Of a stretch of DNA of 64,000 nt, positions 8,763-17,910 are shown piece after piece. The notes beneath the pieces were generated by a model. The model was not told the DNA's origin. It did no database searches and saw only the letters and a list, made by a program, of their open reading frames with translations. A program made the translations under genes and the position numbers. Each line of letters starts with the position of its first letter. The first letter of the stretch is position 1. This DNA is from CAZCPB01 sp964540295. GTDB lineage: Bacteria > Planctomycetota > Phycisphaerae > Phycisphaerales > UBA1924. The stretch spans positions 1-64,000 of the forward strand of contig CAZIMT010000002.1 in assembly GCA_964540295.1 (NCBI GenBank), read 5' to 3'.

Positions 8763-9419
8763 ATGCAAGACCTGTTCTTTGGCGGCGGGGCGGGATGGTT
8801 CACGGTTCTGGCGATCTGCGGCACGTCGGTCTTCTTGGGCCGACTGGTGCTGCTGATGTTCGGGCATCACGCGGGAGATCTGCACGCGGACGTTCATCTC
8901 GGTGGCCAAGGAGCGGACCAGCACGCCGATCCGGGCGAGGCGTTCAAGCTGCTCTCGCTGCAATCGATCGCGGCGATGGCGATGGGGTTCGGGTGGGGCG
9001 GCTTGGCGGCGCTGAAGGGAAGCGGGTTGGCCTTGCCGGGCTCGTTGCTTGTCGCGGCCGGGTGCGGGGCCGGGATGGTCTGGCTGCTGGCGGTTCTTTT
9101 GAAGGCGCTGCACGACCTGCATTCCAGCGGCAACATCAACATCGTTGACGCGGTAGGGCGCGAGGGAGACGTATACGTGAGCGTTCCCGTGGCGGGCCAG
9201 GGCGAGGGGCAGGTGCGGATCACCATCGGCACTCGTCAGCGGATCTACAACGCGACCTCGGCTGACGTTTCGATCCCGACCAACGGACGCGTCCGTGTGC
9301 TCGGCGTGGGTGCGGGGAACACCTTGACCGTCGTCGCCATCGAGACTTTCGCGACACCCGAGGGCGCGGCCGGGCCGGACGGCTCGGCGAACGAGGCGGC
9401 GGCCTATCCGGCTGTGTAG
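8763..9419 (+). CDS. NfeD/YuaF-like membrane protein partner of flotillin
   Basis: 218 residues. The N-terminus has a membrane segment (WFTVLAICGTSVFLGRLVLLMF), a His/Asp/Gly-rich loop, then two further hydrophobic helices around residues 70-115. The C-terminal third (GREGDVYVSVPVAGQGEGQVRI ... TNGRVRVLGV) is the beta-rich OB-like domain seen in NfeD/YuaF proteins. Such proteins are coded next to flotillin and take part in membrane microdomains; the flotillin gene follows 188 bases downstream on the same strand, which strongly supports the call. The start ATG at 8763 has a G-rich ribosome-binding site a few bases upstream. Confidence 0.82.
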   Translation: MQDLFFGGGAGWFTVLAICGTSVFLGRLVLLMFGHHAGDLHADVHLGGQGADQHADPGEAFKLLSLQSIAAMAMGFGWGGLAALKGSGLALPGSLLVAAGCGAGMVWLLAVLLKALHDLHSSGNINIVDAVGREGDVYVSVPVAGQGEGQVRITIGTRQRIYNATSADVSIPTNGRVRVLGVGAGNTLTVVAIETFATPEGAAGPDGSANEAAAYPAV

Positions 9420-9606
9420 CAGATTTTCCGGTACCGTGCTCGGGCGTTTTCGGCTATCGGTGCGCTCGCGCTACTTGGGAAAGGCTGACTTGGAGCGGTG
9501 ATCGAGTTTTTGATTGAGAGAGTTGTTGATTAAGAGAGGCTTTGGCCGCGGCTCGGGGCTTGTCCCAAGTTCGGGCACGCGTCACTTACACGAGAGGAGG
9601 AATCGC

Positions 9607-11280
9607 ATGACATCAGTCGCCATCATCCCGTTGTTCGGGCCGTTGTTCGGGCCGTTGTTCCAGCCGTTGTTCCAGCTTCCGATAGATCTCCACAGTCCAA
9701 CATTGGCCCAGGCTTTGAACAGCGGCAACCCGCTGATTTACCTCGGGGTCGTCGGGGCGGTGCTGCTTTTGCTCGTGTTCTTTGCGGTCTTCGTGGTCAA
9801 GCAATACAAGCGATGCCCCAGCAACCGCATCCTTGTGATCTACGGGCGGGTGGGCGGCGACCGCGCGTCCAAGTGCATCCACGGCGGCGGCACGTTTGTC
9901 GTCCCTCTCATCCAGGATTACGCCTACCTCTCGCTCGAACCTCTCGCCATTGACATCCCGCTCGAGGGTGCACTCTCGCTCAACAACATCCGTGTGAATG
10001 TTCCCGCGACTTTCACGGTGGGTATCTCCACCGATCCGGTGCTGATGAACAACGCGGCCGAGCGGTTGCTGAATCTGCTTGAAGAGCGGATCCGCGAGCA
10101 GGCTCAGGACATCATCCTCGGGCAGCTCCGGCTGGTGATCGCGACGCTATCGATCGAGGAGATTAACAAGGACCGCGAGAAGTTCATGAAGCTCATCAAC
10201 GAGAACGTTGCCAAGGAGATCAACAAGCTCGGGCTCGAGCTCATCAACGTCAACATCCGGGACATCACGGACGAGTCGGGATACATCTCGGCGATCGGCA
10301 AGCGAGCCGCGGCCGAGGCCATCTACCGCGCCAAGGTTGAGGTCGCCCAGCAGGAGCGTGACGGTGCGGCGGGCGAAGCGTTGGCGGTGCGCGAGCGCAA
10401 CGTCAGCGTCGCCAAGGAACTCGCCAGCGGCGTGCAGGGTCAGAAGGAGGCCGAGCAGTCGCAGCGCATCGCGGTAGCCGCGATGGAAGCTCATGCGGTT
10501 GCCGGTGAGATGCAGGCCAAGCGTGACCGCGAGATCACGACCGCGCAGCGCGAGGCGGAGACGGCGGCGGCCCGTAAGTTGGCGGAGCAGGAGCAGCGCA
10601 TCCGCGTGGCCGAGGCGGAGGCTCGGGCGGTGACGGGCGAGAACCAGTCACGCGCTCAGATGGCCGAGTCTAACGCCAAGCTCTCGGAGATTCAGGCCGA
10701 GGCGAAGCGTCGATCGGAAGTTGCGGCCGCGAAATCAGCCGAGGCGGTGCTGATCGCGCAGCGTGAGCAAGAGCTAGCGCGGCTTGGGAAGGAGATGCTG
10801 GCCGGTCAGGAGATTGAGAAGAAGCGGATCGAGATCGCGGCGGATGCCGAGGCCGAGAAGCAGCGTCGCGAGGCTGGCGGTGCCGCAGACGCAACGCTGG
10901 CGCGTTACACCGCCGAGGCCGAAGGTATTCGCAAGGTGTTGGAAGCCAAGGCCGACGGCTATCGCAAGCTGATCGAGGCGTGCGCGAGCAACCCGCAGGT
11001 TGCGCCGACGCTCCTGCTCATCGAGAAGCTGCCCGAGCTGGTTCACGAGCAGGTTAAGGCGATTCAGAATCTCAAGATCGACAAGATCACGGTATGGGAC
11101 TCGGGCCGGAGCGTGGACCCCAAGACGGGGGCGTTGGGTCGGGGCTCGACCGCTGATTTTCTGTCCAGTCTCATCGGAGCTTTGCCGCCGATCCACGAGC
11201 TTGCCCACCAAGCCGGGATCGATCTGCCGTCGGCGCTGGGTAAGGTGAGCCCGAGCCCGGCGGCCAAGCTCGACGCCTGA
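9607..11280 (+). CDS. Flotillin-like SPFH/band 7 protein
   Basis: 557 residues from the ATG at 9607, set by the perfect AGGAGG about 9 bases upstream; the frame also reaches 9514 but that part is leader. Order: a Pro-Leu-Phe repeat near the N-terminus (residues 8-23), a membrane segment (IYLGVVGAVLLLLVFFAVFVV), the SPFH domain (about residues 75-240), then a long Ala/Glu/Arg-rich coiled coil (EAxA-type repeats, residues 245-440) and a C-terminal flotillin tail. Flotillins scaffold membrane microdomains and interact with NfeD-type partners, here encoded just upstream. The gene ends at a strong hairpin terminator at 11317. Confidence 0.95.
   Translation: MTSVAIIPLFGPLFGPLFQPLFQLPIDLHSPTLAQALNSGNPLIYLGVVGAVLLLLVFFAVFVVKQYKRCPSNRILVIYGRVGGDRASKCIHGGGTFVVPLIQDYAYLSLEPLAIDIPLEGALSLNNIRVNVPATFTVGISTDPVLMNNAAERLLNLLEERIREQAQDIILGQLRLVIATLSIEEINKDREKFMKLINENVAKEINKLGLELINVNIRDITDESGYISAIGKRAAAEAIYRAKVEVAQQERDGAAGEALAVRERNVSVAKELASGVQGQKEAEQSQRIAVAAMEAHAVAGEMQAKRDREITTAQREAETAAARKLAEQEQRIRVAEAEARAVTGENQSRAQMAESNAKLSEIQAEAKRRSEVAAAKSAEAVLIAQREQELARLGKEMLAGQEIEKKRIEIAADAEAEKQRREAGGAADATLARYTAEAEGIRKVLEAKADGYRKLIEACASNPQVAPTLLLIEKLPELVHEQVKAIQNLKIDKITVWDSGRSVDPKTGALGRGSTADFLSSLIGALPPIHELAHQAGIDLPSALGKVSPSPAAKLDA
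9628..9675 (+). repeat. Four tandem 12-bp repeats inside the flotillin gene
   Basis: Four head-to-tail 12-base units start at 9628, 9640, 9652 and 9664. The first two are identical (CCGTTGTTCGGG) and the last two are identical to each other (CCGTTGTTCCAG). They encode the tetrapeptide Pro-Leu-Phe-Gly/Gln four times in frame just before the transmembrane helix. Unit number could vary by slippage without breaking the frame. Confidence 0.9.
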
Positions 11281-11316
11281 AACTCGTGGTGACCGCCCTA
11301 TTTCAGTTTGCACGAG

Positions 11317-11347
11317 TCGGCCGCGCACCAGCGCGGCCGATTTCATT
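11317..11347 (+). terminator. Intrinsic terminator of the nfeD-flotillin unit
   Basis: A perfect 10-bp GC-rich stem (11317-11326 with 11331-11340) with a 4-base loop (ACCA) lies 37 bases after the flotillin stop codon and is followed by TTTCATT. Stem quality is high while the T-tract is broken by a C and an A. Confidence 0.8.
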
Positions 11348-11575
11348 GGATCGCGATCAACCGGCGGCGACTCGTCGCCCTCGTCGAAAGTCGTGCTCTT
11401 CCACACGAAAGCCTCCTCCAGAACAGAAAGCACAGCGCGCGGCCGTTGCGAACGATGCGCCTTCCTACTAAATACCCGATGCTTTTCTGGCCAAACTGTA
11501 AATTCGTTGTACATTCGTCCTGTCCGATATTCATCACGGACGCGGCGTGTTCGCGCCGACCGAGGGCCCATCCCC

Positions 11576-12445
11576 ATGCACCGTCACGTCGCTGTCCACG
11601 CCGCCGTCCGTGCTGCCGTCCGTGTCGCGGCTCTTGGCTCGCTCGCTCTCGCGGCGAACGCCCGGGCGGAGTTCTCCAAGACGATCATGATCACGGGGTA
11701 TTGGCCCCCGACCAACGACATGATCCGGCCCTTCAGCCAGAACGCAATCCAGAACCCGGGCGGGTGGAAGGGCGGGAACTGGGAAGGACGAGGGTACAAC
11801 ATCGTCAGTTACTTCCCCGAGTTCCCCGGCGGCGTGGGCACGAACCCCAAGGGCGAGGGCGACTTTCGCGTTGACTACCAGCACGCTTCGGACGACTTCT
11901 GGCGGATCACCGGCCAAATCAAGCCGGTGGCGATCATCACGTTCAGCCGCGGCAACTTCGGCAAAAGCTGGGAGATCGAGTCGCGCCACCGCAAGCTCGC
12001 GCTCGAGGACTGGACCCCGGATTACGAGGCCCCGTTCCAGCCGACTCTCGACCTTCCGATCGCCTCCGAGCTCGACGGCACCATCCGCAACTCTTCGCTG
12101 CCGATGCAGAAGATCAAGGACTCTGTGAACGCCGCGGGGCTGGGCTTTAGTTCGTTCATCGACACGAGCAACAACTTCGGCGGCACGTTCGTCAGCGAGT
12201 TCACGGGCTATCACGGCACGTGGTACCAGAACCTGCACAGCAACCCTTCGGACCCCGCGTGGTGCGTGTCGGCCGGGCATATTCACGTGGGGACGTCAAC
12301 TCCTCTGGCGGGCGCGATGACGGCGACAGAGATCTCGCTGCGTGAACTCATCGGGTATGTTGATTCGGTGGTTCCCTCGCCGGGGACGATGACGGTGCTG
12401 GGGATCGCAGGGCTCGCATCGCTCAGAAGAAGACGCGATTCGTGA
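11576..12445 (+). CDS. Secreted peptidase C15 (pyroglutamyl peptidase)-like protein with PEP-CTERM-like tail
   Basis: 289 residues from the ATG at 11576, with an Arg/His-rich start and a hydrophobic signal (AALGSLALAANARA). The body follows the layout of pyrrolidone-carboxylate peptidases: TIMITGYWPP near the start, IESRHRKLALED (the Glu position, E135), SNNFGGTFVSEFTGYHGTWY where the catalytic Cys block is expected, and AGHIHVG for the catalytic His. The position normally held by Cys reads Ser (S207). The C-terminus, VPSPGTMTVLGIAGL then four Arg, resembles the planctomycete form of a PEP-CTERM sorting signal, so the protein is probably envelope-targeted. The family call rests on motif spacing and should be tested by a profile search. 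Confidence 0.7.
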   Translation: MHRHVAVHAAVRAAVRVAALGSLALAANARAEFSKTIMITGYWPPTNDMIRPFSQNAIQNPGGWKGGNWEGRGYNIVSYFPEFPGGVGTNPKGEGDFRVDYQHASDDFWRITGQIKPVAIITFSRGNFGKSWEIESRHRKLALEDWTPDYEAPFQPTLDLPIASELDGTIRNSSLPMQKIKDSVNAAGLGFSSFIDTSNNFGGTFVSEFTGYHGTWYQNLHSNPSDPAWCVSAGHIHVGTSTPLAGAMTATEISLRELIGYVDSVVPSPGTMTVLGIAGLASLRRRRDS

Positions 12446-12550
12446 CTGCCGATGAGGAGCTTCCGCGCGAACGTTCGCCGTCGAGCAACTGAGACTTTCT
12501 CGGCCGCCGCACTACCGGATCCGCGCTGGTTTACTTGGCCCGGGCGGGAT

Positions 12551-13888
12551 CTACACGAAGCTTCCAGCGGCGACGGTGTGTGCGTAGGGAACCCGGCTCA
12601 TCGCGGGCAGCTCGACCGCCGCTGGCTTCTCAAACAAGACGGTCAACGCCTCGGGCCATTGCCAGAATCTGTAGCGATCTGCCAAATCTCTCGGGTCTGC
12701 GCGCACGATTTCCAGCCCGCTCGCTCGCCCCCAGGCCGCGACCTCGCGGACGGTGTGGTGGGTCGCGACCGGCGCGGTCCACCAATCTAAGTTGTGATGC
12801 ACGGTCGGCCAGTTCCGCAGCACCTGGTACCACATCACTCGCGAAGACATCTGGCTAGGCACACGGACCGTTCGCGCCTCGCGGACCACGAAGCTTGTTC
12901 CGAGCTTTGCCATGGCGCGCGCGAACCAGAGTTGGATCGGCTTGCTGAGCCTCGTTGTGAGACTTCGAATCCCGCGATCGACGATCTCGTGCGCCCAGTT
13001 CCCGCGATGGTAGAGCCGGACCGCGAACAGGCCGCCCGGCGCGATGAGCGAGGCGATCTGTCCGAACGCGCGTGCCGCGTCTCCCGTGTGCATGAGCACT
13101 CCGATCGAGAACGCGGAATCCACGGCCTTGATCGGCAGGTCAAAGAGCGACGCCTGCACGACGTGGACGCGCGGGTCGTCTCGGTGATGGTCGAAGGTCG
13201 CGTCAACACCCCAGCCAATATCGACCGAGATCACCTCTCGCGCGCCCCCGGCGAGCGCCGCCGCGGTGAAGCGGCCGTTGCCGCAGCCAGCGTCCAGAAC
13301 GAGCTGTCCGTCAAGTCGGCCGTCGAGGAAGGTCTTGCTGCGGAAGGCCGCCAGCGTGTTCTCCCACAGCCCTCCGCGAAATTCCAGAGCGTCGCCGTTG
13401 GGCGGTGAAGGGTGGTACCCCCAATCGCGGAACCGCAGCCATTCGGACCCAAAACGATCGATGGTCTTGGATTGAATACGTCCTAGGCGTCCGCGAGCGA
13501 TCGTGGCTGCTGGCGCTTCGAGCCCGAGCCCTTTCAACTGCGGAGCATACTTTTTAGTGAGCTCGTCGTTGCGGTACATCTCGGGAGAGAGCAGCCGCGG
13601 AACTCCCGCGGCGATCCACCACCATCGACGATCGGGCGCGACCAGCACGCCTTCCATAACGTGGTCCCCGTCTCGAAGAAACGCGTGCAGCGTGAGACGC
13701 GAGGACGCGTCGGAAGGGTTGGATTGGGAACCAGCGCTCGACGGCGCGCTTAGGTGTTGAAGTGTTTCTTCGCGCACGATGGCCCTTTCGGTTTCGGAAG
13801 AAGCATCGACGCGGCGACGAGCGGGCCGTGATTCGCGGGCTGGCGGAGTCATGGAAGGGCGCGATAACTCAAGACTGTGAGAGGCCAT
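12551..13888 (-). CDS. Class I SAM-dependent methyltransferase
   Basis: 445 residues from the ATG at 13888 (a GTG at 13903 and an ATG at 13852 are alternatives; none has a clear Shine-Dalgarno site). The SAM-binding motif I is VLDAGCGNGRFTAAAL near residue 200, with DIGWGVDATF (motif II), VVQASLFDLP and the post-motif block PGGLFAVRLYH. The N-terminal part resembles the Trm112-like/methyltransferase-associated N-terminus of polyketide- or sugar-pathway methyltransferases (WWWIAAGVPRLLSPEMYR). The substrate is not apparent. The gene is flanked by the C15-like gene and ygfZ, with no clear operon partner. Confidence 0.85.
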   Translation of the reverse strand: MASHSLELSRPSMTPPARESRPARRRVDASSETERAIVREETLQHLSAPSSAGSQSNPSDASSRLTLHAFLRDGDHVMEGVLVAPDRRWWWIAAGVPRLLSPEMYRNDELTKKYAPQLKGLGLEAPAATIARGRLGRIQSKTIDRFGSEWLRFRDWGYHPSPPNGDALEFRGGLWENTLAAFRSKTFLDGRLDGQLVLDAGCGNGRFTAAALAGGAREVISVDIGWGVDATFDHHRDDPRVHVVQASLFDLPIKAVDSAFSIGVLMHTGDAARAFGQIASLIAPGGLFAVRLYHRGNWAHEIVDRGIRSLTTRLSKPIQLWFARAMAKLGTSFVVREARTVRVPSQMSSRVMWYQVLRNWPTVHHNLDWWTAPVATHHTVREVAAWGRASGLEIVRADPRDLADRYRFWQWPEALTVLFEKPAAVELPAMSRVPYAHTVAAGSFV

Positions 13889-14000
13889 GCATGGCGTGCC
13901 CACGGGTTGCCCGGGTAGATCGCAAGGCCGCCGCGAGACTCTGTCGCGCGGTGCGGCGGGCTGACACGCTATTAACGATTGTTGGCCGTTGGTGCTGGAC

Positions 14001-15293
14001 CTAGCGCGGGCGTGACCAGAACGAGAGCGTGGGTTGGACGTCGGCGGCGACGAGGGTGTCGTTGGTGACGACCTGCAGCTGGGTGCCGGGGACTGCGAGT
14101 TCGTGCTTGACTTGCGCGAAGCAGATGGAGGCCGCGCCGAGCATGGGGCTTGTCGTTGAGCTGGTGACGGACCCGACGGGGTCTCCGGGCGCGGTGTCGG
14201 TGGCTTCCTTGCGAAGCACAGCCGCGCCGCTGTCGGGCTGGCGCGGGGTGGAGTCGGTCAGGTTGAATTGGCGCGCGAGTTTCAGAGCGACGAGCATCTG
14301 CTTGGGATGACCGCGGGCGTGCATGCGGGCGACGATTTCCTGGCCAAGGTAGCAGCCCTTGGTGAATGAGACCCGGTCGAGGAGAACGCCGGTCTCGGCG
14401 GGGAGAGAGGTCGGGCCGAAGTCGATGTTATACAAGGGAGTGCCAGCTTCGAGGCGAGCGATGTTATACGCGTGCCAACCCGCCTGGCGGAGTTTCACGC
14501 GTGAGCCAAGCGTGTGCGTGGCCGGGTCGGTGAGTGCTTCCGGTGTGCCCTGATTGGGGTCAGAGCCAGTATCGACGAGGTGTTGATAGACGCGGGCGGC
14601 GTCGGCGGTCGGGATCATGAGTTCGTAGCCAGGCTCGCCGGTGGTGTCATCGCGAAAGATGATGGTTTCGGTTCTGGCGATGGCGCGGGTGATCGCGTGC
14701 GCTGGTTCGAGTGAGAAGCCCGGATCTTCGGGAGACTTCAGATCCGGCATTTCGGATCGCGTGGATTGATTGAGCAGGAGTTCGGCGGTCGGGCCGTGGA
14801 GGGCGAGGCGGTGAGTTGATTCGGTGAGGTCTTGGACCCGGACGTCCTCGGTGATGATGAACGCGGCGAGACCTTGGAGAGTTCGGGCGACGGCGTGGGC
14901 GTCGAGTTCGAGGAGGGTCCGGTCTTCGAGGTGAACGACGCGCAGGTCGGCATCGATTCGGCCTTTTCGATTGAGCCAGAACGAACGGCAGACCTGACCA
15001 GGCTTCAGGCCTTTGAGCTCTTGCGTGAGCATGCGGTTGAGAAAGTCGAGCCGATCGGGGCCGGTGAGCTCGATGAGGCCGCGGTTCGGCTGGTCGAGGA
15101 TGACGCAGGTTTTGCGAAGTGCGGCGTATTCCATTTCGAGTTCGCCAAACGTGGCAACCAGTTCGATACTAATGGTTGATTGATCCGTGATGGCGTTGGA
15201 GAGAGATTCGGCGGGTGATACGGCGGGGCCGTAGGGGAGAAGGAGAGCCTCGGCTTCGAGGTGGACAAGCTGGAGCGGGGAACGTCGGGCCAT
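14001..15293 (-). CDS. Folate-binding protein YgfZ/GcvT-like
   Basis: 430 residues. The diagnostic YgfZ signature K-G-C-Y-x-G-Q-E is present (SFTKGCYLGQEIVARMHARG), with DRLDFLNRMLTQELKGL near the N-terminus typical of the aminomethyltransferase fold. YgfZ binds tetrahydrofolate and helps maintain certain iron-sulfur enzymes and tRNA thiolation. The C-terminal beta barrel appears complete. It is divergently transcribed from the M42 peptidase with only about 60 bases between the starts, so the two promoters overlap or face each other there. ATG start at 15293. Confidence 0.9.
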   Translation of the reverse strand: MARRSPLQLVHLEAEALLLPYGPAVSPAESLSNAITDQSTISIELVATFGELEMEYAALRKTCVILDQPNRGLIELTGPDRLDFLNRMLTQELKGLKPGQVCRSFWLNRKGRIDADLRVVHLEDRTLLELDAHAVARTLQGLAAFIITEDVRVQDLTESTHRLALHGPTAELLLNQSTRSEMPDLKSPEDPGFSLEPAHAITRAIARTETIIFRDDTTGEPGYELMIPTADAARVYQHLVDTGSDPNQGTPEALTDPATHTLGSRVKLRQAGWHAYNIARLEAGTPLYNIDFGPTSLPAETGVLLDRVSFTKGCYLGQEIVARMHARGHPKQMLVALKLARQFNLTDSTPRQPDSGAAVLRKEATDTAPGDPVGSVTSSTTSPMLGAASICFAQVKHELAVPGTQLQVVTNDTLVAADVQPTLSFWSRPR

Positions 15294-15354
15294 GGTGAAT
15301 CCTTAAGAGGTGCGAGATGGTACGATGGGCGACCACCTTTTGGAGAATCATCAC

Positions 15355-16449
15355 GTGAACATCGATCTGCTGAAGCGTTTGTGCGAGACCCCCGGCGTTC
15401 CTGGGCGCGAAGACCGAGTTCGTGCGTTGATCGAGAAAGAAGTTGAAGAGATGTTCGACAGCGTTGAGACCGACGCGATGGGGACGCTGATCTGCCGGCG
15501 CGGGCCTCGGGCGACCAAGGCGAAGAAGGCGGTCGGGAAGAAAAAAGGGTCTGCGGATAAGGGGGATCGGCCTACGCGGGTGATGCTGCTGTGCCACATG
15601 GACGAGATCGGGTTTTTCGTAAGTTCGATCGACAAGCGCGGGTATCTGTGGGTGAATCCGGCTGGCGGGTTTGACTCGAGGAACCTGTTCTCGCGGCGTG
15701 TGCTGGTATGCACGGACACGGGCGATTACGTGGGCGTGATGAACCCGGCGGGGCGACCGATCCATATTTCGAGCCTGAAGGACCGTGAGAAGGTGCCGGA
15801 GGTGAAGGAGTTTTTCGTTGATGTGGGGATGTCGGCCGACGTGGTGAACCGCAAGGTTAAGGTCGGTGATTTCATCGTGATGCACGAGCCGTTTGTAGAG
15901 GTCGGGAACAAGCTGGTGAGCAAGGCGATGGACAATCGCGTGGCGTGCTGGCTGGGGATCGAGGCGATGCGAGCGCTAGACAAGGCGAGCACCGGACACT
16001 CGTGCGAGATCATCGTCGCGTTCACGGTGCAGGAAGAGGTCGGGCTTCGTGGCGCGAAAACCGCGAGCCACGCGGTGCTGCCGGATATCGGGATCGGGTT
16101 GGACGTGACGTTGGCGTGCGATACGCCGGGCGTGCCGGAGGAAGAGTCGGTGTCGGTGCACGGCAAGGGCTTTGCGCTGCACATCAAGGACAGCTCGTTT
16201 ATCTCGGATAAAGCCTTGGTCGATCAGTTCGAAGCGATCGCCAAGAAAGGGAAGATCCCGTACCAGCGGTCGATCCTTGCTGCGGGCGGGCAAGACGGCG
16301 CGGCGGCCCAGCAAGCGGCGGCCGGGGCGCGGGCGGTGGGGATCACCGTCGGCACGCGGTACATCCACACCGTGACCGAGATGATCGACCGGGTGGACCT
16401 GAAGGCGGCGCGAGACGTGCTCGCGGCGTACTTGGGTCAGGTCGATTGA
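15355..16449 (+). CDS. M42 family metallopeptidase (glutamyl aminopeptidase/endoglucanase type)
   Basis: 364 residues from the GTG at 15355, chosen because GGAGA lies at 15341-15345 and the conserved N-terminus (NIDLLKRLCETPGVPGRE) begins there; an ATG at 15310 would be possible but places the Shine-Dalgarno site inside the gene. Zinc-site motifs: LLCHMDEIGFFV, SKAMDNRVACWLG, TVQEEVGLRGAKTA, GLDVTLACDTPG and GTRYIHTVTEMID. These belong to dodecameric TET-type aminopeptidases that trim peptides in the cytoplasm. A lysine-rich loop (KAKKAVGKKKGS) sits between the N-terminal strands. Divergent from ygfZ. Confidence 0.93.
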   Translation: MNIDLLKRLCETPGVPGREDRVRALIEKEVEEMFDSVETDAMGTLICRRGPRATKAKKAVGKKKGSADKGDRPTRVMLLCHMDEIGFFVSSIDKRGYLWVNPAGGFDSRNLFSRRVLVCTDTGDYVGVMNPAGRPIHISSLKDREKVPEVKEFFVDVGMSADVVNRKVKVGDFIVMHEPFVEVGNKLVSKAMDNRVACWLGIEAMRALDKASTGHSCEIIVAFTVQEEVGLRGAKTASHAVLPDIGIGLDVTLACDTPGVPEEESVSVHGKGFALHIKDSSFISDKALVDQFEAIAKKGKIPYQRSILAAGGQDGAAAQQAAAGARAVGITVGTRYIHTVTEMIDRVDLKAARDVLAAYLGQVD

Positions 16450-16713
16450 GAGCACCGCGGCTCTCGGCGATCATGCCCGGCGATCACGCATGGTGCCAGA
16501 CTAAGCTCCGGGGTGCTCAAGAACTATCTAGGTTCTGCGCCTTCTCGATGAGAGTTCCTGCCGCTTCGTGCACATTACGGTCCCGTGTTCGTCGCTGGTT
16601 TGGTAACTGCAACAACCCGAGGTGGCGGCACGTATACTTTGGTTCCCGTGGATCGGTGCGGTCTCTTCGGCGGTTGCCGGTGGACGCATCGTCACGAGGC
16701 TAGGAGATCGCTC

Positions 16714-17910
16714 ATGTTGAAACGTCTGACCCCCGCCGCGTTGTTGGCTGTTGTTTCCCTCGCCGCTAGCATCGGCTCGACCGCCTTCGCTCAAGCGACT
16801 ACCGACGCCAAGGCCCAGCCCGCGGTGAAAGTTGAAACCAAGGCCGAGCCGAAGACTGAAGCGAAAATCCTGACAGTCGGGATGGCGGCGCCAGAGTTCA
16901 AGGTGCAGGAGTTCCTTAAGGGCGAGCCGATCACGGGCTTCGAAAAGGGCAAGGTTTACGTGGTCGAGTTCTGGGCGACGTGGTGCGGGCCTTGCATCCG
17001 CGCCTTCCCGCACCTGACCGAACTACAGGCTCAGTATAAAGAGAAGAATGTTACGTTCATCGGAACGAACATTTGGGAGAAGTACGACGGCGACACGCTC
17101 GCCAAGGTGAAGAAGTTCGTCGCGGGTCAGGGCGACAAGATGGCGTACACCGTCGCCTACGACGGCGAGACCAAGAGGATGGACAAGGCTTATATGGGCG
17201 CGGCCCAGAAGAACGGCATTCCGTGCGCGTTCATTGTGAATCAGGACGGCAAGGTCGCGTGGATCGGGCACCCGATGAGCATGGAGAAGCCCTTGGAGCA
17301 GATCGCGGCCGGGAAGTATGACCTCGCCGCCGCGGTGAAGGAATACGAGGCAGGCCAGGCCGAGTCGCGCGCCGAGCAGAATAAGGCGAAAGCCGAGGCC
17401 GAGAGCCCCGCCGCAAAGCTCAAGGAGAAGGTTCAGACGGCGACGAAGGCCGGGAAGTGGGACGACGCGGTCGCGGGGCTCGACGAGATCGTCAAGGCCG
17501 ACCCGAAGCAAGCGTCAGGTGCGCTCATGACCAAGTTCGATATCCTGCTGACCAAGAAGAAGGATTTTACCGCGGCTTACGGCATGAAGGACGCGCTCTT
17601 GGCCGACAAGACGATCTCGAACAATCCGATGATGCTCAACCAGATCGCGTGGGGCGTGGTTGACCCCGAGGGCAAGGTTGAGAAGAAGGACGCGGACTTC
17701 GCGGTCGCGATCGCCACTCAGGCGGACAAGGCCGCGGGTTCCAAAGACGCGGCGATTCTGGACACTCTCGCGCGAGCGTACTGGGTGAAGGGGGACAAGG
17801 CCAAGGCGATCGAGATCCAGGAGAAGGCTGTGAAGCTCTCGGAAGGGCTTGATGACAGCATGAAAGACGGGATCGCGGCCTCGCTGGCGGAGTATAAGGG
17901 AAAGAACTGA
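16714..17910 (+). CDS. TlpA-like thioredoxin-fold protein with helical C-terminal extension
   Basis: 398 residues from the ATG at 16714, preceded by TAGGAGATC. A signal peptide (LLAVVSLAASIGSTAFAQ) is followed by a Lys/Glu/Ala-rich spacer and a TlpA/ResA thioredoxin domain with the redox site FWATWCGPCIRAFPHL near residue 90, cis-Pro region KNGIPCAFIV, and a C-terminal Ala/Lys/Glu-rich segment that looks like TPR-type helices (TLARAYWVKGDKAKAIEIQEKA). It probably reduces disulfides in the envelope, such as during cytochrome maturation. The extension after the thioredoxin domain is longer than usual for TlpA. The gene is followed by a good terminator. Confidence 0.9.
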   Translation: MLKRLTPAALLAVVSLAASIGSTAFAQATTDAKAQPAVKVETKAEPKTEAKILTVGMAAPEFKVQEFLKGEPITGFEKGKVYVVEFWATWCGPCIRAFPHLTELQAQYKEKNVTFIGTNIWEKYDGDTLAKVKKFVAGQGDKMAYTVAYDGETKRMDKAYMGAAQKNGIPCAFIVNQDGKVAWIGHPMSMEKPLEQIAAGKYDLAAAVKEYEAGQAESRAEQNKAKAEAESPAAKLKEKVQTATKAGKWDDAVAGLDEIVKADPKQASGALMTKFDILLTKKKDFTAAYGMKDALLADKTISNNPMMLNQIAWGVVDPEGKVEKKDADFAVAIATQADKAAGSKDAAILDTLARAYWVKGDKAKAIEIQEKAVKLSEGLDDSMKDGIAASLAEYKGKN

